Assembly: GCF_000023125.1 (NCBI RefSeq)
Contig: NC_013037.1
Span: 1,612,001-1,676,000, forward strand
DNA: 64,000 nucleotides
From: Dyadobacter fermentans DSM 18053
GTDB lineage: Bacteria > Bacteroidota > Bacteroidia > Cytophagales > Spirosomataceae
Direction of reading: 5' to 3'
The notes under the pieces are model-generated. The model worked only from the letters and a program-made list of their open reading frames with translations, did no database searches and was not told the origin of the DNA. How positions within the stretch are numbered: position 1 is the stretch's first letter; each line of letters starts with the position of its first letter. The position numbers and the translations under genes are program-made. This document shows, in pieces, positions 8,948 to 18,504 of this stretch.

Positions 8948-8995
8948 ATGTCAGTCTGAGCGAACGGGCGGGCCCGTTCGCTCAGACTGACATCG
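8948..8995. terminator. Perfect 23-nt-arm inverted repeat between susD and PQQ dehydrogenase genes
   Basis: Arms at 8948-8970 and 8973-8995 are exact reverse complements separated only by GG. The element starts directly after the susD stop codon (8996-8998) and ends 34 bp before the PQQ dehydrogenase start. On the minus strand it is followed by TAATCAGATTTTCC, so the U-tract is poor. It may act as a processing or stability hairpin that lowers distal gene expression rather than a full terminator. Confidence 0.6.
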
Positions 8996-10720
8996 TCAAT
9001 ATCCCGGATTTTGCCGCATGTTTACGTTGGCGGTGATTTCGTTGATCGGGATCGGCTGAGCGTAATCGGTCGGGTCCCATTGAATGGCCCCGCCGCGAAT
9101 CCGCTGATAGTAAGCCGCTTCCTTGTCACCGATTTGCCAGCGGCGGACGTCGAGCCACCAGTGTCCTTCGGCGAAGAGCTCGGCCCAGCGCTCGTATTTG
9201 AGCGGGTCGTTTTTCAGGACGGCGTCCGTGGCCTTGGTCTGGTCGGTGAGACTTTTGTAATCCATTGCGGAAGGCGTGTTCACCGGTAAGCCGTACGCGC
9301 GCCGTTTGACCTTATTAATGTATTCCAATGCACCCGCATTATCACCTGATTTAGCGAGTGTTTCCGCATACAGCAGGTACACGTCGGCCAGCCTCAGCCA
9401 CGGGAAGTTGGCACCATTCGACATGTTGATCTCCGCTTCCGTTCCGTTCGGGTTTGTGAATTTCCGGAAGCTCCACGCCTCCATATCCAGCTCGGTTATG
9501 TCGAGATAATGCGAGATCGGGCGTTTTCGGCCATTTACCACCATCGAGTCCACGTAAGGCTGATAGCAAGCCACCCACAGGCGCGGGTCTACGGTTTGCT
9601 TCTTTTTCGCTTCAAGGGAACGGGTGATGTAGGCAGGGTCCACATTGGCGATGTTCGCACTGGTGGTGCCGGGTTTGAAATAATGCCCTTCATTGAAGCC
9701 GAAACGCGCGATGTTTTTGGCATGCGGGAACACATTGGACCAGGCCGAAGCCGCCTGCCCGCCATTGTCGTTCACATAGGTAGGCGCGATCACCATCCCG
9801 ATGCTCGATCCCATCGACTGGTCGTCGCCCCCGCGCGCGGTCATGTCCACGTTCAGGTTCAGTTCAAAAAGGGATTCGGAAGTAAACTCATTTTTACCAT
9901 TGAACATATCCTTGTACACATCAAACGACACGAGCGACTTGCCGCTGTTGTTCACCACATCGGCCAGGTAGGTTTTCGCATTTGCCCAATCGGCCTGATA
10001 GGTGTACACTTTTCCCAAAAACCCTTTCACCGCCCAGCCCGACACTTTGTGCTTGTCGGTAGCGCCGGTCCAGTTGGTGTTTTTGAGAAGGCCTTCGGCT
10101 GCTTTGAGGTCGGCGATGATGAAATCCCAGCCTTCCTTTACGGTCTTGCGTGGCACCTGCGTTTCATCGAGGCCCGACGCCACTTCGGTGATGATCGGCA
10201 CGCCCATTTTAGCACCGTCCGTGGCCGCATTGAAGCCCTCACCCCAGAACGACACGAGGTGGAAATAGTACCACGCGCGCAGGAACAGCGCCTGTCCTTT
10301 GATCACGTCAATGGTCGCCGCGTCGTTCGGCGCTTTCTGGCGGTAGGTTTCAATGCCGGCCAGCAAAGTATTGCTGCGCTGCACGCCGCGCCATAGTTCG
10401 CGCCAGGTGTCGTACAGGAAGCTGTCGTTGGGCTGCGAATTGTTCTGGCCCATCTGAATCCAGGTGGGTGTTCCCTGCCAGCTCAAATCAAGCGTGTGGT
10501 CCCAAAGCCAGAGATTTTTGCCAAGCATGGTGTGCCCGTAGAGGCCCGTGGCGTGCTGCGTGCCGTACACGCCGGTGAGCAGCTGTTCTAGTTCAGCTAC
10601 CGTGGACGGGTATTGCGAAGGTGCCAATGCGCCCGGGTTTTCGACATTGACGAAATCGTCGCTGCACGAAAGCAGGCCCGTGAGCGTGAAAATCAGGAGA
10701 AATCGGTGTAGTATTTTCAT
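8996..10720 (-). CDS. SusD/RagB-family outer-membrane nutrient-binding lipoprotein
   Basis: A 574-residue SusD homologue. The lipoprotein signal is MKILHRFLLIFTLTGLLSC with the lipidated Cys19. The fold signatures are the early TPR-like phrase around TVAELEQLLTGVYGT, the LRAWYYFHLVSFWGEG segment near residue 140, and the C-terminal WAELFAEGHWWLDVRRW followed by the NPGY end typical of the family. It would cap the SusC barrel encoded 24 bp upstream and bind the glycan or glycoconjugate at the cell surface. Ligand not inferable from sequence alone; the sugar-oxidising genes downstream suggest a carbohydrate. Confidence 0.95.
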   Translation of the reverse strand: MKILHRFLLIFTLTGLLSCSDDFVNVENPGALAPSQYPSTVAELEQLLTGVYGTQHATGLYGHTMLGKNLWLWDHTLDLSWQGTPTWIQMGQNNSQPNDSFLYDTWRELWRGVQRSNTLLAGIETYRQKAPNDAATIDVIKGQALFLRAWYYFHLVSFWGEGFNAATDGAKMGVPIITEVASGLDETQVPRKTVKEGWDFIIADLKAAEGLLKNTNWTGATDKHKVSGWAVKGFLGKVYTYQADWANAKTYLADVVNNSGKSLVSFDVYKDMFNGKNEFTSESLFELNLNVDMTARGGDDQSMGSSIGMVIAPTYVNDNGGQAASAWSNVFPHAKNIARFGFNEGHYFKPGTTSANIANVDPAYITRSLEAKKKQTVDPRLWVACYQPYVDSMVVNGRKRPISHYLDITELDMEAWSFRKFTNPNGTEAEINMSNGANFPWLRLADVYLLYAETLAKSGDNAGALEYINKVKRRAYGLPVNTPSAMDYKSLTDQTKATDAVLKNDPLKYERWAELFAEGHWWLDVRRWQIGDKEAAYYQRIRGGAIQWDPTDYAQPIPINEITANVNMRQNPGY

Positions 10721-10744
10721 AGCCTTGCCAGCTGTTTAATTCGG

Positions 10745-13700
10745 TTAGAAATTCAGATCGATACCCATGGAAACGAGCCGCGTGCGCGGGTACGAGTAAA
10801 TCGTGTCGAGCCCGCGGGCGGTGGTGCCATTGCGGCCCAGCACTTCCGGATCGAGGCCCGAGTAGCCCGTAAATGTGAGCAGGTTCTGAGCCTGGAAGTA
10901 AATGCGCAGGCCGCTCATTTTCCATTGTTTCACCAATGCCGACGGCAATGTGTAGCCTACTTGCAGGTTGCGCAGTTTCAGGAACGAACCGTTTTCCACC
11001 ACAAAGGACGAAATACGGGTATAGTTCGAGTTCGGGTCGCGGACGTAGTTGCCCGAAGCGTCCGTCGTGCCCACACGCGGCTGGTCGGTAAGGCCGTTTC
11101 CGTTGAAGAACGAGGTTTTGAAAATGTCGTTAGTCGTGTTATAGTCGCCGACGAAGAACTGGGTGTAATATTTGTTTCCATTAAAAACATCCACACCCTG
11201 CACACCCTGGAACATCGCCTGTACGTCAATGCCTTTCCAGCCGAGATTGAGCGAAAGACCGTAGGTGATCTTCGGCCACGGATTGCCAATGTACGTTTTG
11301 TCGTCGATCGTAATGCGGCCGTCGCCATTCACATCGCGGAATTTGAGGTCGCCCGCGCCGGTGCCCGAGTTCTGGAAAAACACGCCGGCAGTAGGCCTGC
11401 CCGCCGCAGCAGCAGCTTCCTGGGCGCTCTGGTTCAAAGTGGCTACTTCGGAGTCGGTTTGGAAAATGCCTTCTACAATGTACCCGAAGAACTGGCTCAG
11501 CGGCTTGCCTGCCTGCGTGCGGGTAACTGTGCTTTCGAGGTAATCTCCCGCTGCGCCGTCGTTGATCGGGTTGTTGTTGGTCCCGCTCAGCTGTTTCACG
11601 AGGTTTTTGTTAAATGCCGCATTGGCGCTCACAGCGTAGGTAAAATCCTTCACCTTACCCCGGTAATCGACCGCCAGTTCGAGCCCTTTGTTGCTCATCT
11701 GGCCGATATTGGTGTACACACTCGACCCGTAGAACCCTGCCGAAACCGGCACGGGCACCTGGTAAATCATGTCCTGCGTCTGGCGGCTGTACCAGTCGGC
11801 GGTGATATTCAATGCATTTCTGAACAAACCAATGTCGATACCGATGTCGGTCTGGTTCACCTGCTCCCATTTGATATTCTGGTTGGTGAGCTGGGCGGTG
11901 AGCGCGTAGCCTTTCGAGCGGTCGCCGTTGGGCAGGCCGTGAATGTTGGTACCGCCGCTGCCGCCGTACGACGCCTGGTAGGTGTATTGCGGAATGCTGC
12001 TGGTGCTGCCGAGCTTACCGTAGCTCGCACGCACTTTCAGGTTGGAAACCTGCGAAAAGTTGTCCCGCACGAATGCTTCCTCGCTCAGCTTCCATCCCAC
12101 CGAGAACGACGGGAACACGCCCCATTTGTTGGCCGGGCCGAAGCGGTCGGAGCCGTCGCGGCGGACGTTGGCGGTGAACAGGTATTTGTCGGCAAATGTA
12201 TAGTTGATCCGCCCAAACTGCGAGAGCAGGCGCGTTTGCGGGAATTCGCCGCCGCTGGCCCGGTAAGTGCTTGGATTGGTGGTCATGCCCAGGTTGTAGG
12301 TGATCACCTGAAAACCCTGCGCCTCTCCGCGCAAATTGCTCAGATCCGACTGGTAAGCCTCATAACCCGCCATGGCCTTGATCTCGTGGCGACCGAATGC
12401 TTTATTATAGGTCAGCACGAAGTTCGCCGTCAGGTTGCGCGAGTTGTTCAGGTCGCGGCTCAGGAATGCATTCACGTTTTTAAGTGTACCAAAATCAAAT
12501 GCTTCGGTAAACTTATAGTTCGCGCCGCTGTAAATGGACGCGCCGAACGTGGAGCGGAAATTCAGCCCTTTTACGATCTCCCAATCCAGGTAAACATTGC
12601 CTTCCAGTGCATACTGGATGTTTTTGGCGTGGTTGATATACTCGTTACCCACGAGGTTCGGGCCTGTAAAGAACGTCCCGGTTTTTGCCCAGCCGCCTAC
12701 GGGGTTCGTCGGGTCGTACACGGGGATCAGTGGCGCCGAGCGGAACGGGAATGTGCTCGTTTGCACCGGGTTATTGCCTGTACGCCAGCCATACAGCGTC
12801 TCGCCCACTTTCAGGCGATTGTTGATTTTGAAATCCGCATTGGAACGGATACCGTAGCGCTCAAACCAGTTGTCGATAATGGTACCGCCCTCGCGCTGGT
12901 AGTTGGCCGAGAGGTAATAGTTGGTTTTGGCCGTCGCGCCCGAGAGCGAAAGTGAATAGCTCTGGTCGCTGCCGTTGCGGTAAATCTGGTCCACCCAGTC
13001 GTTGTCAGGCAATGTATTTGGGTCGCCCCAGCCGCTGGTATTCACGCCCGAAGCCGACTTAGCCTTGATATAATCGGGCGTGTTGAGCATCGAATACAGG
13101 TTAACCGGCTGGCGCACACCATAATAGGCATTGAAATTGATATTCATCTTGTCGGAACCGGCTACGCCGCGCTTGGTCGTCACCAGCACCACGCCGCCCG
13201 CAGCCTGCGCGCCGTAAATAGCCGCGGCGCTCGCATCTTTCAGTACTTCAATGGATTCCACATCCTGCAAGTTGAAATTGTTACCGGCCGACATGCGGAT
13301 ACCATCCACAATGTACAGCGGCGACATTCCGCCAATGGACCCCACGCCCCGGATCACAATGTCCGACGAGCCGCCGGGCGCACCGTCGTTGCGCGTTACC
13401 TGCACGCCCGCCGCACGCCCCTGCAATGCCTCGTTCACGCTGCGTACGGGCAGGTTTTTGATTTCTTCCGACTTCACTGACGACACCGAGCCCGTCAGGT
13501 CCGAGCGCTTTTGCGTGCCATAACCTACCACCACTACTTCTTCCAAAGCCTTGTTATCGACCCGCAATGTGACGTCAATCTGGCTGCGGCGGCCTACGAT
13601 CACTTCCTGCGACAAAAAGCCGACGAAAGAGAATGTGAGCACTGCGTCGGCGTCTGTAATGTCGATATTGAAAACGCCCTGCTCGTTGGTGGACGTCCCG

Positions 13701-14323
13701 CGCTGGGTGCCTTTCTGGATCACGTTCACACCTGCGAGCGGCTCGCCTTTTTCGTCGGTAACCTTACCGGTAACGCTGATGTCGAAGATCGTTTGCAGGT
13801 CGACCTTCTTGCGCATCAGCTCCGTCATCCGCTCCCTCAAAACCGGGTCGGAGTTGAAGGAAAACGGCTCTTTTATGCTCGCCTCTTCCTTCGGCTTTCG
13901 GGCCGGTTCGCGTTTTTTCTTGACGATAATAGTCTTGTCTACAATGTTGTAGGTCAATGGCTGACCCGAGAAGCAGGCGTCGAGCACCTCTTTCAGCGGC
14001 GCGTTGGTCACGTTGATATCGACCTTTTCCGCCTGTTCGAGCATACCGAGGTCGCAAATGAAGAGATAGCCCGTCTGTTTCCTCACGGTTTTGAGCACTT
14101 CCAGTAACGTTGCATCCTTCTTTTTGATCGATACCTGCTGGGCGAACGTGTTTTCGGCCAGCACCTGCAATGTACCAATCAGGAATATCAACACGGTTAA
14201 TTTCATCGTCAGGAGGACTTTGCCAAAGTCGGTTCGGTGTTTTATGGCGTAAGCTTCCCACAAAGAACGGATTAATATATACGCTCTCCATAGGACAGTT
14301 TTGCCCTTGTATACAAATTTCAT
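10745..14323 (-). CDS. SusC/RagA TonB-dependent transporter with STN domain
   Basis: About 1190 residues. Order of parts: N-terminal leader and signal segment (MKLTVLIFLIGTLQVLAENTFAQ region), an STN/secretin-N domain (DATLLEVLKTVRKQTGYLF onward), a carboxypeptidase-regulatory-like domain (SVTGKVTDEKGEPLAGVNV), a TonB plug (EEVVVVGYGTQKRSDLTGSV, then IVIRGVGSIGG) and a 22-strand barrel ending LVSMGIDLNF. The STN domain marks a transporter that signals to a FecR/sigma pair, exactly what is encoded upstream. I favour the ATG at 14321-14323 (MKFVYKGKTVLW); the open frame extends to 14365, and an internal ATG at 14204-14206 immediately precedes the hydrophobic signal, so the start is uncertain. 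Confidence 0.93.
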   Translation of the reverse strand: MKFVYKGKTVLWRAYILIRSLWEAYAIKHRTDFGKVLLTMKLTVLIFLIGTLQVLAENTFAQQVSIKKKDATLLEVLKTVRKQTGYLFICDLGMLEQAEKVDINVTNAPLKEVLDACFSGQPLTYNIVDKTIIVKKKREPARKPKEEASIKEPFSFNSDPVLRERMTELMRKKVDLQTIFDISVTGKVTDEKGEPLAGVNVIQKGTQRGTSTNEQGVFNIDITDADAVLTFSFVGFLSQEVIVGRRSQIDVTLRVDNKALEEVVVVGYGTQKRSDLTGSVSSVKSEEIKNLPVRSVNEALQGRAAGVQVTRNDGAPGGSSDIVIRGVGSIGGMSPLYIVDGIRMSAGNNFNLQDVESIEVLKDASAAAIYGAQAAGGVVLVTTKRGVAGSDKMNINFNAYYGVRQPVNLYSMLNTPDYIKAKSASGVNTSGWGDPNTLPDNDWVDQIYRNGSDQSYSLSLSGATAKTNYYLSANYQREGGTIIDNWFERYGIRSNADFKINNRLKVGETLYGWRTGNNPVQTSTFPFRSAPLIPVYDPTNPVGGWAKTGTFFTGPNLVGNEYINHAKNIQYALEGNVYLDWEIVKGLNFRSTFGASIYSGANYKFTEAFDFGTLKNVNAFLSRDLNNSRNLTANFVLTYNKAFGRHEIKAMAGYEAYQSDLSNLRGEAQGFQVITYNLGMTTNPSTYRASGGEFPQTRLLSQFGRINYTFADKYLFTANVRRDGSDRFGPANKWGVFPSFSVGWKLSEEAFVRDNFSQVSNLKVRASYGKLGSTSSIPQYTYQASYGGSGGTNIHGLPNGDRSKGYALTAQLTNQNIKWEQVNQTDIGIDIGLFRNALNITADWYSRQTQDMIYQVPVPVSAGFYGSSVYTNIGQMSNKGLELAVDYRGKVKDFTYAVSANAAFNKNLVKQLSGTNNNPINDGAAGDYLESTVTRTQAGKPLSQFFGYIVEGIFQTDSEVATLNQSAQEAAAAAGRPTAGVFFQNSGTGAGDLKFRDVNGDGRITIDDKTYIGNPWPKITYGLSLNLGWKGIDVQAMFQGVQGVDVFNGNKYYTQFFVGDYNTTNDIFKTSFFNGNGLTDQPRVGTTDASGNYVRDPNSNYTRISSFVVENGSFLKLRNLQVGYTLPSALVKQWKMSGLRIYFQAQNLLTFTGYSGLDPEVLGRNGTTARGLDTIYSYPRTRLVSMGIDLNF

Positions 14324-14503
14324 AGTTTTGTATGCCTGGTTAAAAGTGAATGAATCGTTGTCCAATGATCTCAGAACTGATCAGGTCGGGCCGGGTGCGG
14401 TCGCAACGCATCCGGTCTTTTTCCTCATCGTCCTTTTCCGTAAGCTGCTCAGGATGAATTCAGAAGGCTCATGTGTCAGGGGTCGGGTTTAAATTGAAGG
14501 TAA

Positions 14504-15730
14504 TCAATCTGCATTTTTCACGGTAATTTTTCTGTCATCGATCCGGAACTGGATTCCGCCGGTCATTTCGAGCATTTTCAGCACTTCCGACACGTTGTTT
14601 TTGCGCGAGATCGTCCCGGCAAACGACTTCTTCTCCACGTCGCCTTCATATTTTACATCGAGATCGTACCAGCGCGAAATCTGCCGCATGATCTCCCGGA
14701 TATTGCCGTTGAACTCGAAACGCCCCTCTTTCCAGGCTACAACACTCTCGGTATCAACCGTTTTCACAGCGATGTCGCTTTTCTCGCCCGTGGCTACCCG
14801 CGCTTGCTGGCCCGGTGTGAGCACTTTGGTCACCGCGTCCTTCTCCACCCGCACCGAACCTTCGAGCAGAGTGGTTTGCATGGTCGGTTCATCGCCGTAC
14901 GAACTGATATTGAAATGGGTCCCCAAAACAGTGATTTCCATATCCTTCCCTTTCGCATTCTTGTCGGCGACCCGCACCAGAAACGGCCGGCTTTTATCAG
15001 GTTCTATTTCAAAATACACCTCGCCGGTCATTTCCACATCCCGCCGGTTACCTTGAAAAGCCGTCGGGTATTTCAGGCTCGAACCGGCATTGAGCCAGGC
15101 GCGCGAGCCGTCTGGCAGCACGATTTTGTATTGCCCGCCGAGGGGCGTTTTAAGCACGTTATACGCCACAGCGCCGCCATTGGCCGTATTTTCATAAATC
15201 ACTTCCCCTTTCGATTTGTCGATCGTCGTCCCCGGCTGCACCGCAAGATTGCCTTCTGTAATCGTGTTCAGATCATACGTGCGGCCGTCGGCGAGGGTGA
15301 GGCTTGCTTTGTTGCCGCCCGCAGGCGCATCGTCGCCGTACACGCTTTGCAGTACAGCCACCTGCGGCACGGGCTTCGCGCGGTTGAGCCAGCGGTAGCC
15401 GCCGTAAACTAGGAACAGCACCACCGAAGCCGCTGCGAGCTTGAAAAGCCACATCGGGCGGGTCCGCGTTTCGTCTTCATGGGCACGGGGCTCTTCGATC
15501 ACATTCCGCTCGCCCGTAGCCGAAAAAATGGAACTGAGAATGTCGTCAGCCGTTTCGTCGGATAATGTGTGCTTTGATCCGTCGCTGCGCATGAACTGGT
15601 CGATGAGCCCGTTGATCTGCTCGCGGTGATCGTCCGAAAGCAGCATGGCCATGAGCTCTTCCCGCTCTTCGTCGGTTATTATTTTCTCACAATACCGGAA
15701 AAACAAGTCGTCCAGTCGTTGGTTTCGCAT
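14504..15730 (-). CDS. FecR-family anti-sigma factor
   Basis: A 408-residue inner-membrane regulator. Residues 1-95 are cytoplasmic and would bind the sigma factor. One membrane helix follows (about 96-114, MWLFKLAAASVVLFLVYGG). The periplasmic FecR domain contains the family phrases KTPLGGQYKIVLPDGSRAW, LNAGSSLKYP, EVYFEI and VLGTHFNISSY. The C-terminal part (about 335-408) is the STN-contacting domain of DUF4974 type, with ISRKNNVSEVLKMLEMTGG. It lies between the sigma gene (98 bp away) and the STN-SusC gene (about 180 bp away), the standard cell-surface signalling order. Confidence 0.95.
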   Translation of the reverse strand: MRNQRLDDLFFRYCEKIITDEEREELMAMLLSDDHREQINGLIDQFMRSDGSKHTLSDETADDILSSIFSATGERNVIEEPRAHEDETRTRPMWLFKLAAASVVLFLVYGGYRWLNRAKPVPQVAVLQSVYGDDAPAGGNKASLTLADGRTYDLNTITEGNLAVQPGTTIDKSKGEVIYENTANGGAVAYNVLKTPLGGQYKIVLPDGSRAWLNAGSSLKYPTAFQGNRRDVEMTGEVYFEIEPDKSRPFLVRVADKNAKGKDMEITVLGTHFNISSYGDEPTMQTTLLEGSVRVEKDAVTKVLTPGQQARVATGEKSDIAVKTVDTESVVAWKEGRFEFNGNIREIMRQISRWYDLDVKYEGDVEKKSFAGTISRKNNVSEVLKMLEMTGGIQFRIDDRKITVKNAD

Positions 15731-15828
15731 AAATAGTCAGGATTACGGACGGCTTTTACCGACCTTCACCCGTAAAGACATTTGCGGGACGATTTCGGGG
15801 GACAATGAGACGAAAAAAAGTTTAAAAA

Positions 15829-16422
15829 TTAATTTACCAGGAAAAACAGCAGCCAGGAAATGGAAATTTCGAGCTTCAATTTGCTGTACGCACGGATGTG
15901 GCGCAATGCGCGTGCGAGATGGGTTTTCACGGTTTCCGAAGAGATACGGAGCTTTTTCGCGATTTCCTCGCGTTTGAGTTCCTGCTCCTTGCTCATGAGG
16001 TAAACCTGTTTTTGCTGTGCAGGCAGCAATTCTACCGCCTGATGCACAATCTCCGCAATTTCGAGGTCCAGAATGCGGTTGTAAGTCGTGTTTTCGGCAA
16101 CGGGCAGTTCAAGTTGCAGGTCATCGACGAGCTGCTGCTGCCGCGCCATTCTTTTGAGGGCCGAAAACACGTGGTTGCGGGTCATAATGAAGAGATAGTC
16201 CTCAAAACCGGCGATTTCAAGTAATGTCTCCCTTTTGACCCATAATTTCAAAAACACATCCTGCACCACTTCTTCGGCCAGGAAACTGGAATGCGTAAGC
16301 CGGAATGCGGCGGAATAGACCTTATCGCGGTACCAATGAAACAGCGTGGCAAAAGCCCTCTCGCTGCCGGCTGCAATCTCAGTCAGCAACTCCGTCTCAT
16401 TATGTGTCGCGTTTATCTTCAA
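15829..16422 (-). CDS. ECF RNA polymerase sigma factor (locus A)
   Basis: A 197-residue ECF sigma factor. Region 2 is seen in AFATLFHWYRDKVYSAAFRLT and VVQDVFLKLW; region 4 is LPAQQKQVYLMSKEQELKREEIAKKL with the helix-turn-helix ISSETVKTHLARALRHIRAY. The protein ends in a hydrophobic tail, ISISWLLFFLVN, beyond region 4. It probably drives the SusCD-led locus A when released by the FecR protein encoded next. A TACATTTG element at 16445-16452 lies 22 bp before the start codon. Confidence 0.95.
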   Translation of the reverse strand: MKINATHNETELLTEIAAGSERAFATLFHWYRDKVYSAAFRLTHSSFLAEEVVQDVFLKLWVKRETLLEIAGFEDYLFIMTRNHVFSALKRMARQQQLVDDLQLELPVAENTTYNRILDLEIAEIVHQAVELLPAQQKQVYLMSKEQELKREEIAKKLRISSETVKTHLARALRHIRAYSKLKLEISISWLLFFLVN

Positions 16423-16444
16423 AGGAATACATACCAGATTCGCA

Positions 16445-16452
16445 CAAATGTA
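16445..16452 (-). promoter_or_regulatory. Candidate TAnnTTTG -7 element for locus A sigma gene
   Basis: On the minus strand this reads TACATTTG, an exact match to the Bacteroidota housekeeping -7 consensus. A TTTG lies 15 nt upstream, shorter than the usual spacer of about 17-20. Position relative to the start codon gives a plausible short leader. Confidence 0.4.
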
Positions 16453-16513
16453 ATATCAAAACGGAATCAAATAGGAAAATATGGTTATTAAATGTTTTTA
16501 AAAAGGGAATAGG

Positions 16514-16550
16514 GGGAGGAAAGGGAAAAAATTCACTTCCCCTTCCTCCC
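16514..16550 (-). terminator. Purine/pyrimidine hairpin terminator after alkaline phosphatase gene
   Basis: Arms 16514-16527 and 16537-16550 pair over 14 positions with one mismatch. On the minus strand the hairpin comes just after the phosphatase stop codon and is followed by a run of T (about 16496-16503). Confidence 0.6.
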
Positions 16551-16559
16551 TTTTCCTCC

Positions 16560-18386
16560 CTACTTCAAAATCGCCCTCATCTTCCGATAAATCTCCGTAT
16601 TCTCGTACACGCCACGGAAATCCAGGGAATGGGGACCGTAGGCGAAAACGGGGACCATAATGCCCGTGTGGTCGCCGGTGCTGAACTGGCCGTCCACGTA
16701 GCCGGTTTTCAGATTGCCGTCCAGAAGCGTGAGGCCGCCGGTTTCGTGGTCGGCAGTGACGATCACGAGCGTTTCGCCGTTCGAGTCGGCGAAGCGCAGG
16801 GCCTCTCCTACCAGTTTGTCAAAATCAAGCATTTCGGTCACTACGTAAGGCACTATGTTCGCGTGGCCGCCGTAATCCACCTGCGCGCCTTCGGCCATCA
16901 TGAAAAAGCCCTTCTGGTTCGATTGCAGGGATTGAAGTGCTTTTTGAAACGAATCTTTCAGGAAATCGCCGCGGCCTTTGAGCATTGACACCGTGTGCTT
17001 ATCGTCGAGCAAAACGAATGGCGCTTTCATGCTCGCCAGGTCGTTCCAATTGTCCGACACTCCAAATCCGCGTGCTTTCAGTGAATCGGCAGTTTTGGTT
17101 TTGGCGAAATGGCTGTAACCGCCGCCGATGAGCACATCCACGGGCTCTTTGAGGTAATCCGTCGCGATTTCGTCCATTTGGCTGCGCTCGGGGCGGTGGG
17201 CGTAGAATGCGGCCGGTGTGGCGTCGGTAATGTCACCGGCGGAAATCAGCGCCGACTTGCGGCCGGTGGCCTTCACTTCACGGATAATGGACGGCACGGC
17301 CACCAGGTTGGAATCGACGCCGATGGCGCGGTTGCGGGTTTTGTTGCCCGTGGCGAAGGCGGTCGCGCCTGCCGCCGAGTCGGTAATGTAGTTGTCCGAA
17401 GAGGCCGTTTTGGAAAAACCGATATTGAGGAATTTGCCGAGGTTGAGTTCGCCGCGGTTGGCGGTGAGGCCGGAGTGAATCTGCGCGAGCCCCATTCCAT
17501 CGCCGATGAGCAGGATGATGTTCTTCACCTTGCCCAGCGCATCATTGTTTTTGTAGGTGGGCTGGTAGGGCTTGTAAAACTCCCTGGACTGGTATTCGGC
17601 GTTCTTGCGGCCGCTGAGAAATGTGCCCAGCTCGGCCACGTGGTCGGTGTTAATGTAGTCGGCGCCGAGGTTCATGAGCACTTTCCATGCATTGATGTTG
17701 TCGGGGCTTGCCCAGAAACGGAACGGCTTGCCCATCGCGTGCGCTTGCGAGATCGCGTCCACGAGCGCTTTGCGGTCCTTTTCAACCGGGATGCCCTTTC
17801 CGTTCCATTGCGAATATTTGTGGAAGTCCTGGCTGATCATCCCCAGGCGCGCGGCCTGCCCGGAGGTATAGCTCACACCCGGACGACCGTCAAAGAATAT
17901 AAATGCCGGATATTGTTCAAATTCCGCCGGCGGGGGCGTGTTGCCGCTCAGCACCACCTTCACCGAGCCTTTCGGGGCCAGCAGCGCTTCATGCGGCGCC
18001 AGGGCTTTTACCAATGCCGGCAGGGTCGCTTTGTAAGTAGTTTTCAGGTCGATCAACAGCGTCATTACGCGCCTTTTATCCTTGTAAATGCTCCCCTGGT
18101 TTTTGCTGATCTGCTTGATGATTTGCTGCAAATACAGCTTGTCGAAAGTGCGGTCGGCGCTGATGTCGCGGGAATCGTGTGCGACGTAAAGCGTGTCGTT
18201 ACGGAAATGCACATCGGCTTCAACCGAGCCGAACTGGTGCTCGTGGGCGAGCGTGAATGGCGCCGCCTGCATGTAATCATTATGCGAATGCGCCCGCGAA
18301 AGCGGGTTTTCGGAATTGTGTTGAGCGGAAACAGCCCAGGGCAAAAGGGCAAAAAGTGAAATCGAGAGTTTTGAAAAAGCATTCAT
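16560..18386 (-). CDS. Exported alkaline phosphatase with N-terminal GDPD/PI-PLC-like domain
   Basis: A 608-residue two-domain protein with signal peptide (1-21, ending VSAQ). Residues about 30-255 resemble the glycerophosphodiester phosphodiesterase/PI-PLC-like barrel: RAHSHNDY (His33, His35), VEADVHF (Glu57, Asp59) and YVAHD (His70). Residues about 285-608 are a PhoA-type alkaline phosphatase: LLIGDGMG (Asp296), TDSAAGATAFATG (nucleophile Ser337) and TADHETGG (metal-binding His). One polypeptide could cleave a phosphodiester and then remove the resulting monoester, a plausible phosphate-scavenging device in the periplasm. Isolated from neighbours by terminator-like hairpins on both sides, so probably monocistronic. 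Confidence 0.9.
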   Translation of the reverse strand: MNAFSKLSISLFALLPWAVSAQHNSENPLSRAHSHNDYMQAAPFTLAHEHQFGSVEADVHFRNDTLYVAHDSRDISADRTFDKLYLQQIIKQISKNQGSIYKDKRRVMTLLIDLKTTYKATLPALVKALAPHEALLAPKGSVKVVLSGNTPPPAEFEQYPAFIFFDGRPGVSYTSGQAARLGMISQDFHKYSQWNGKGIPVEKDRKALVDAISQAHAMGKPFRFWASPDNINAWKVLMNLGADYINTDHVAELGTFLSGRKNAEYQSREFYKPYQPTYKNNDALGKVKNIILLIGDGMGLAQIHSGLTANRGELNLGKFLNIGFSKTASSDNYITDSAAGATAFATGNKTRNRAIGVDSNLVAVPSIIREVKATGRKSALISAGDITDATPAAFYAHRPERSQMDEIATDYLKEPVDVLIGGGYSHFAKTKTADSLKARGFGVSDNWNDLASMKAPFVLLDDKHTVSMLKGRGDFLKDSFQKALQSLQSNQKGFFMMAEGAQVDYGGHANIVPYVVTEMLDFDKLVGEALRFADSNGETLVIVTADHETGGLTLLDGNLKTGYVDGQFSTGDHTGIMVPVFAYGPHSLDFRGVYENTEIYRKMRAILK

Positions 18387-18449
18387 GAATCAATGTCCCC
18401 GGCGGTTTGAATAGCTGATTGAACCGGGAATGGCGGCAAATATGCGTTG

Positions 18450-18481
18450 AAAAGGCATTCCCCCACGCGGAAATGCCTTTT
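18450..18481 (-). terminator. Terminator hairpin after AraC-family gene
   Basis: Arms AAAAGGCATT at 18450-18459 and AATGCCTTTT at 18472-18481 are exact complements with a 12-nt loop. It lies 23 bp downstream of the regulator stop codon on the minus strand and ends in T residues. Confidence 0.65.
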
Positions 18482-18504
18482 TCATAACAATTATTTAAAA
18501 CCGC

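Noticed and set aside
10925..12955. A 676-codon plus-strand open frame opposite susC
   Set aside because: It lies wholly inside a clear SusC barrel, its product has no domain character, and such long antisense frames arise here from GC-rich third positions. Similar antisense frames at 7282-8259 and 17109-18359 were rejected for the same reason.
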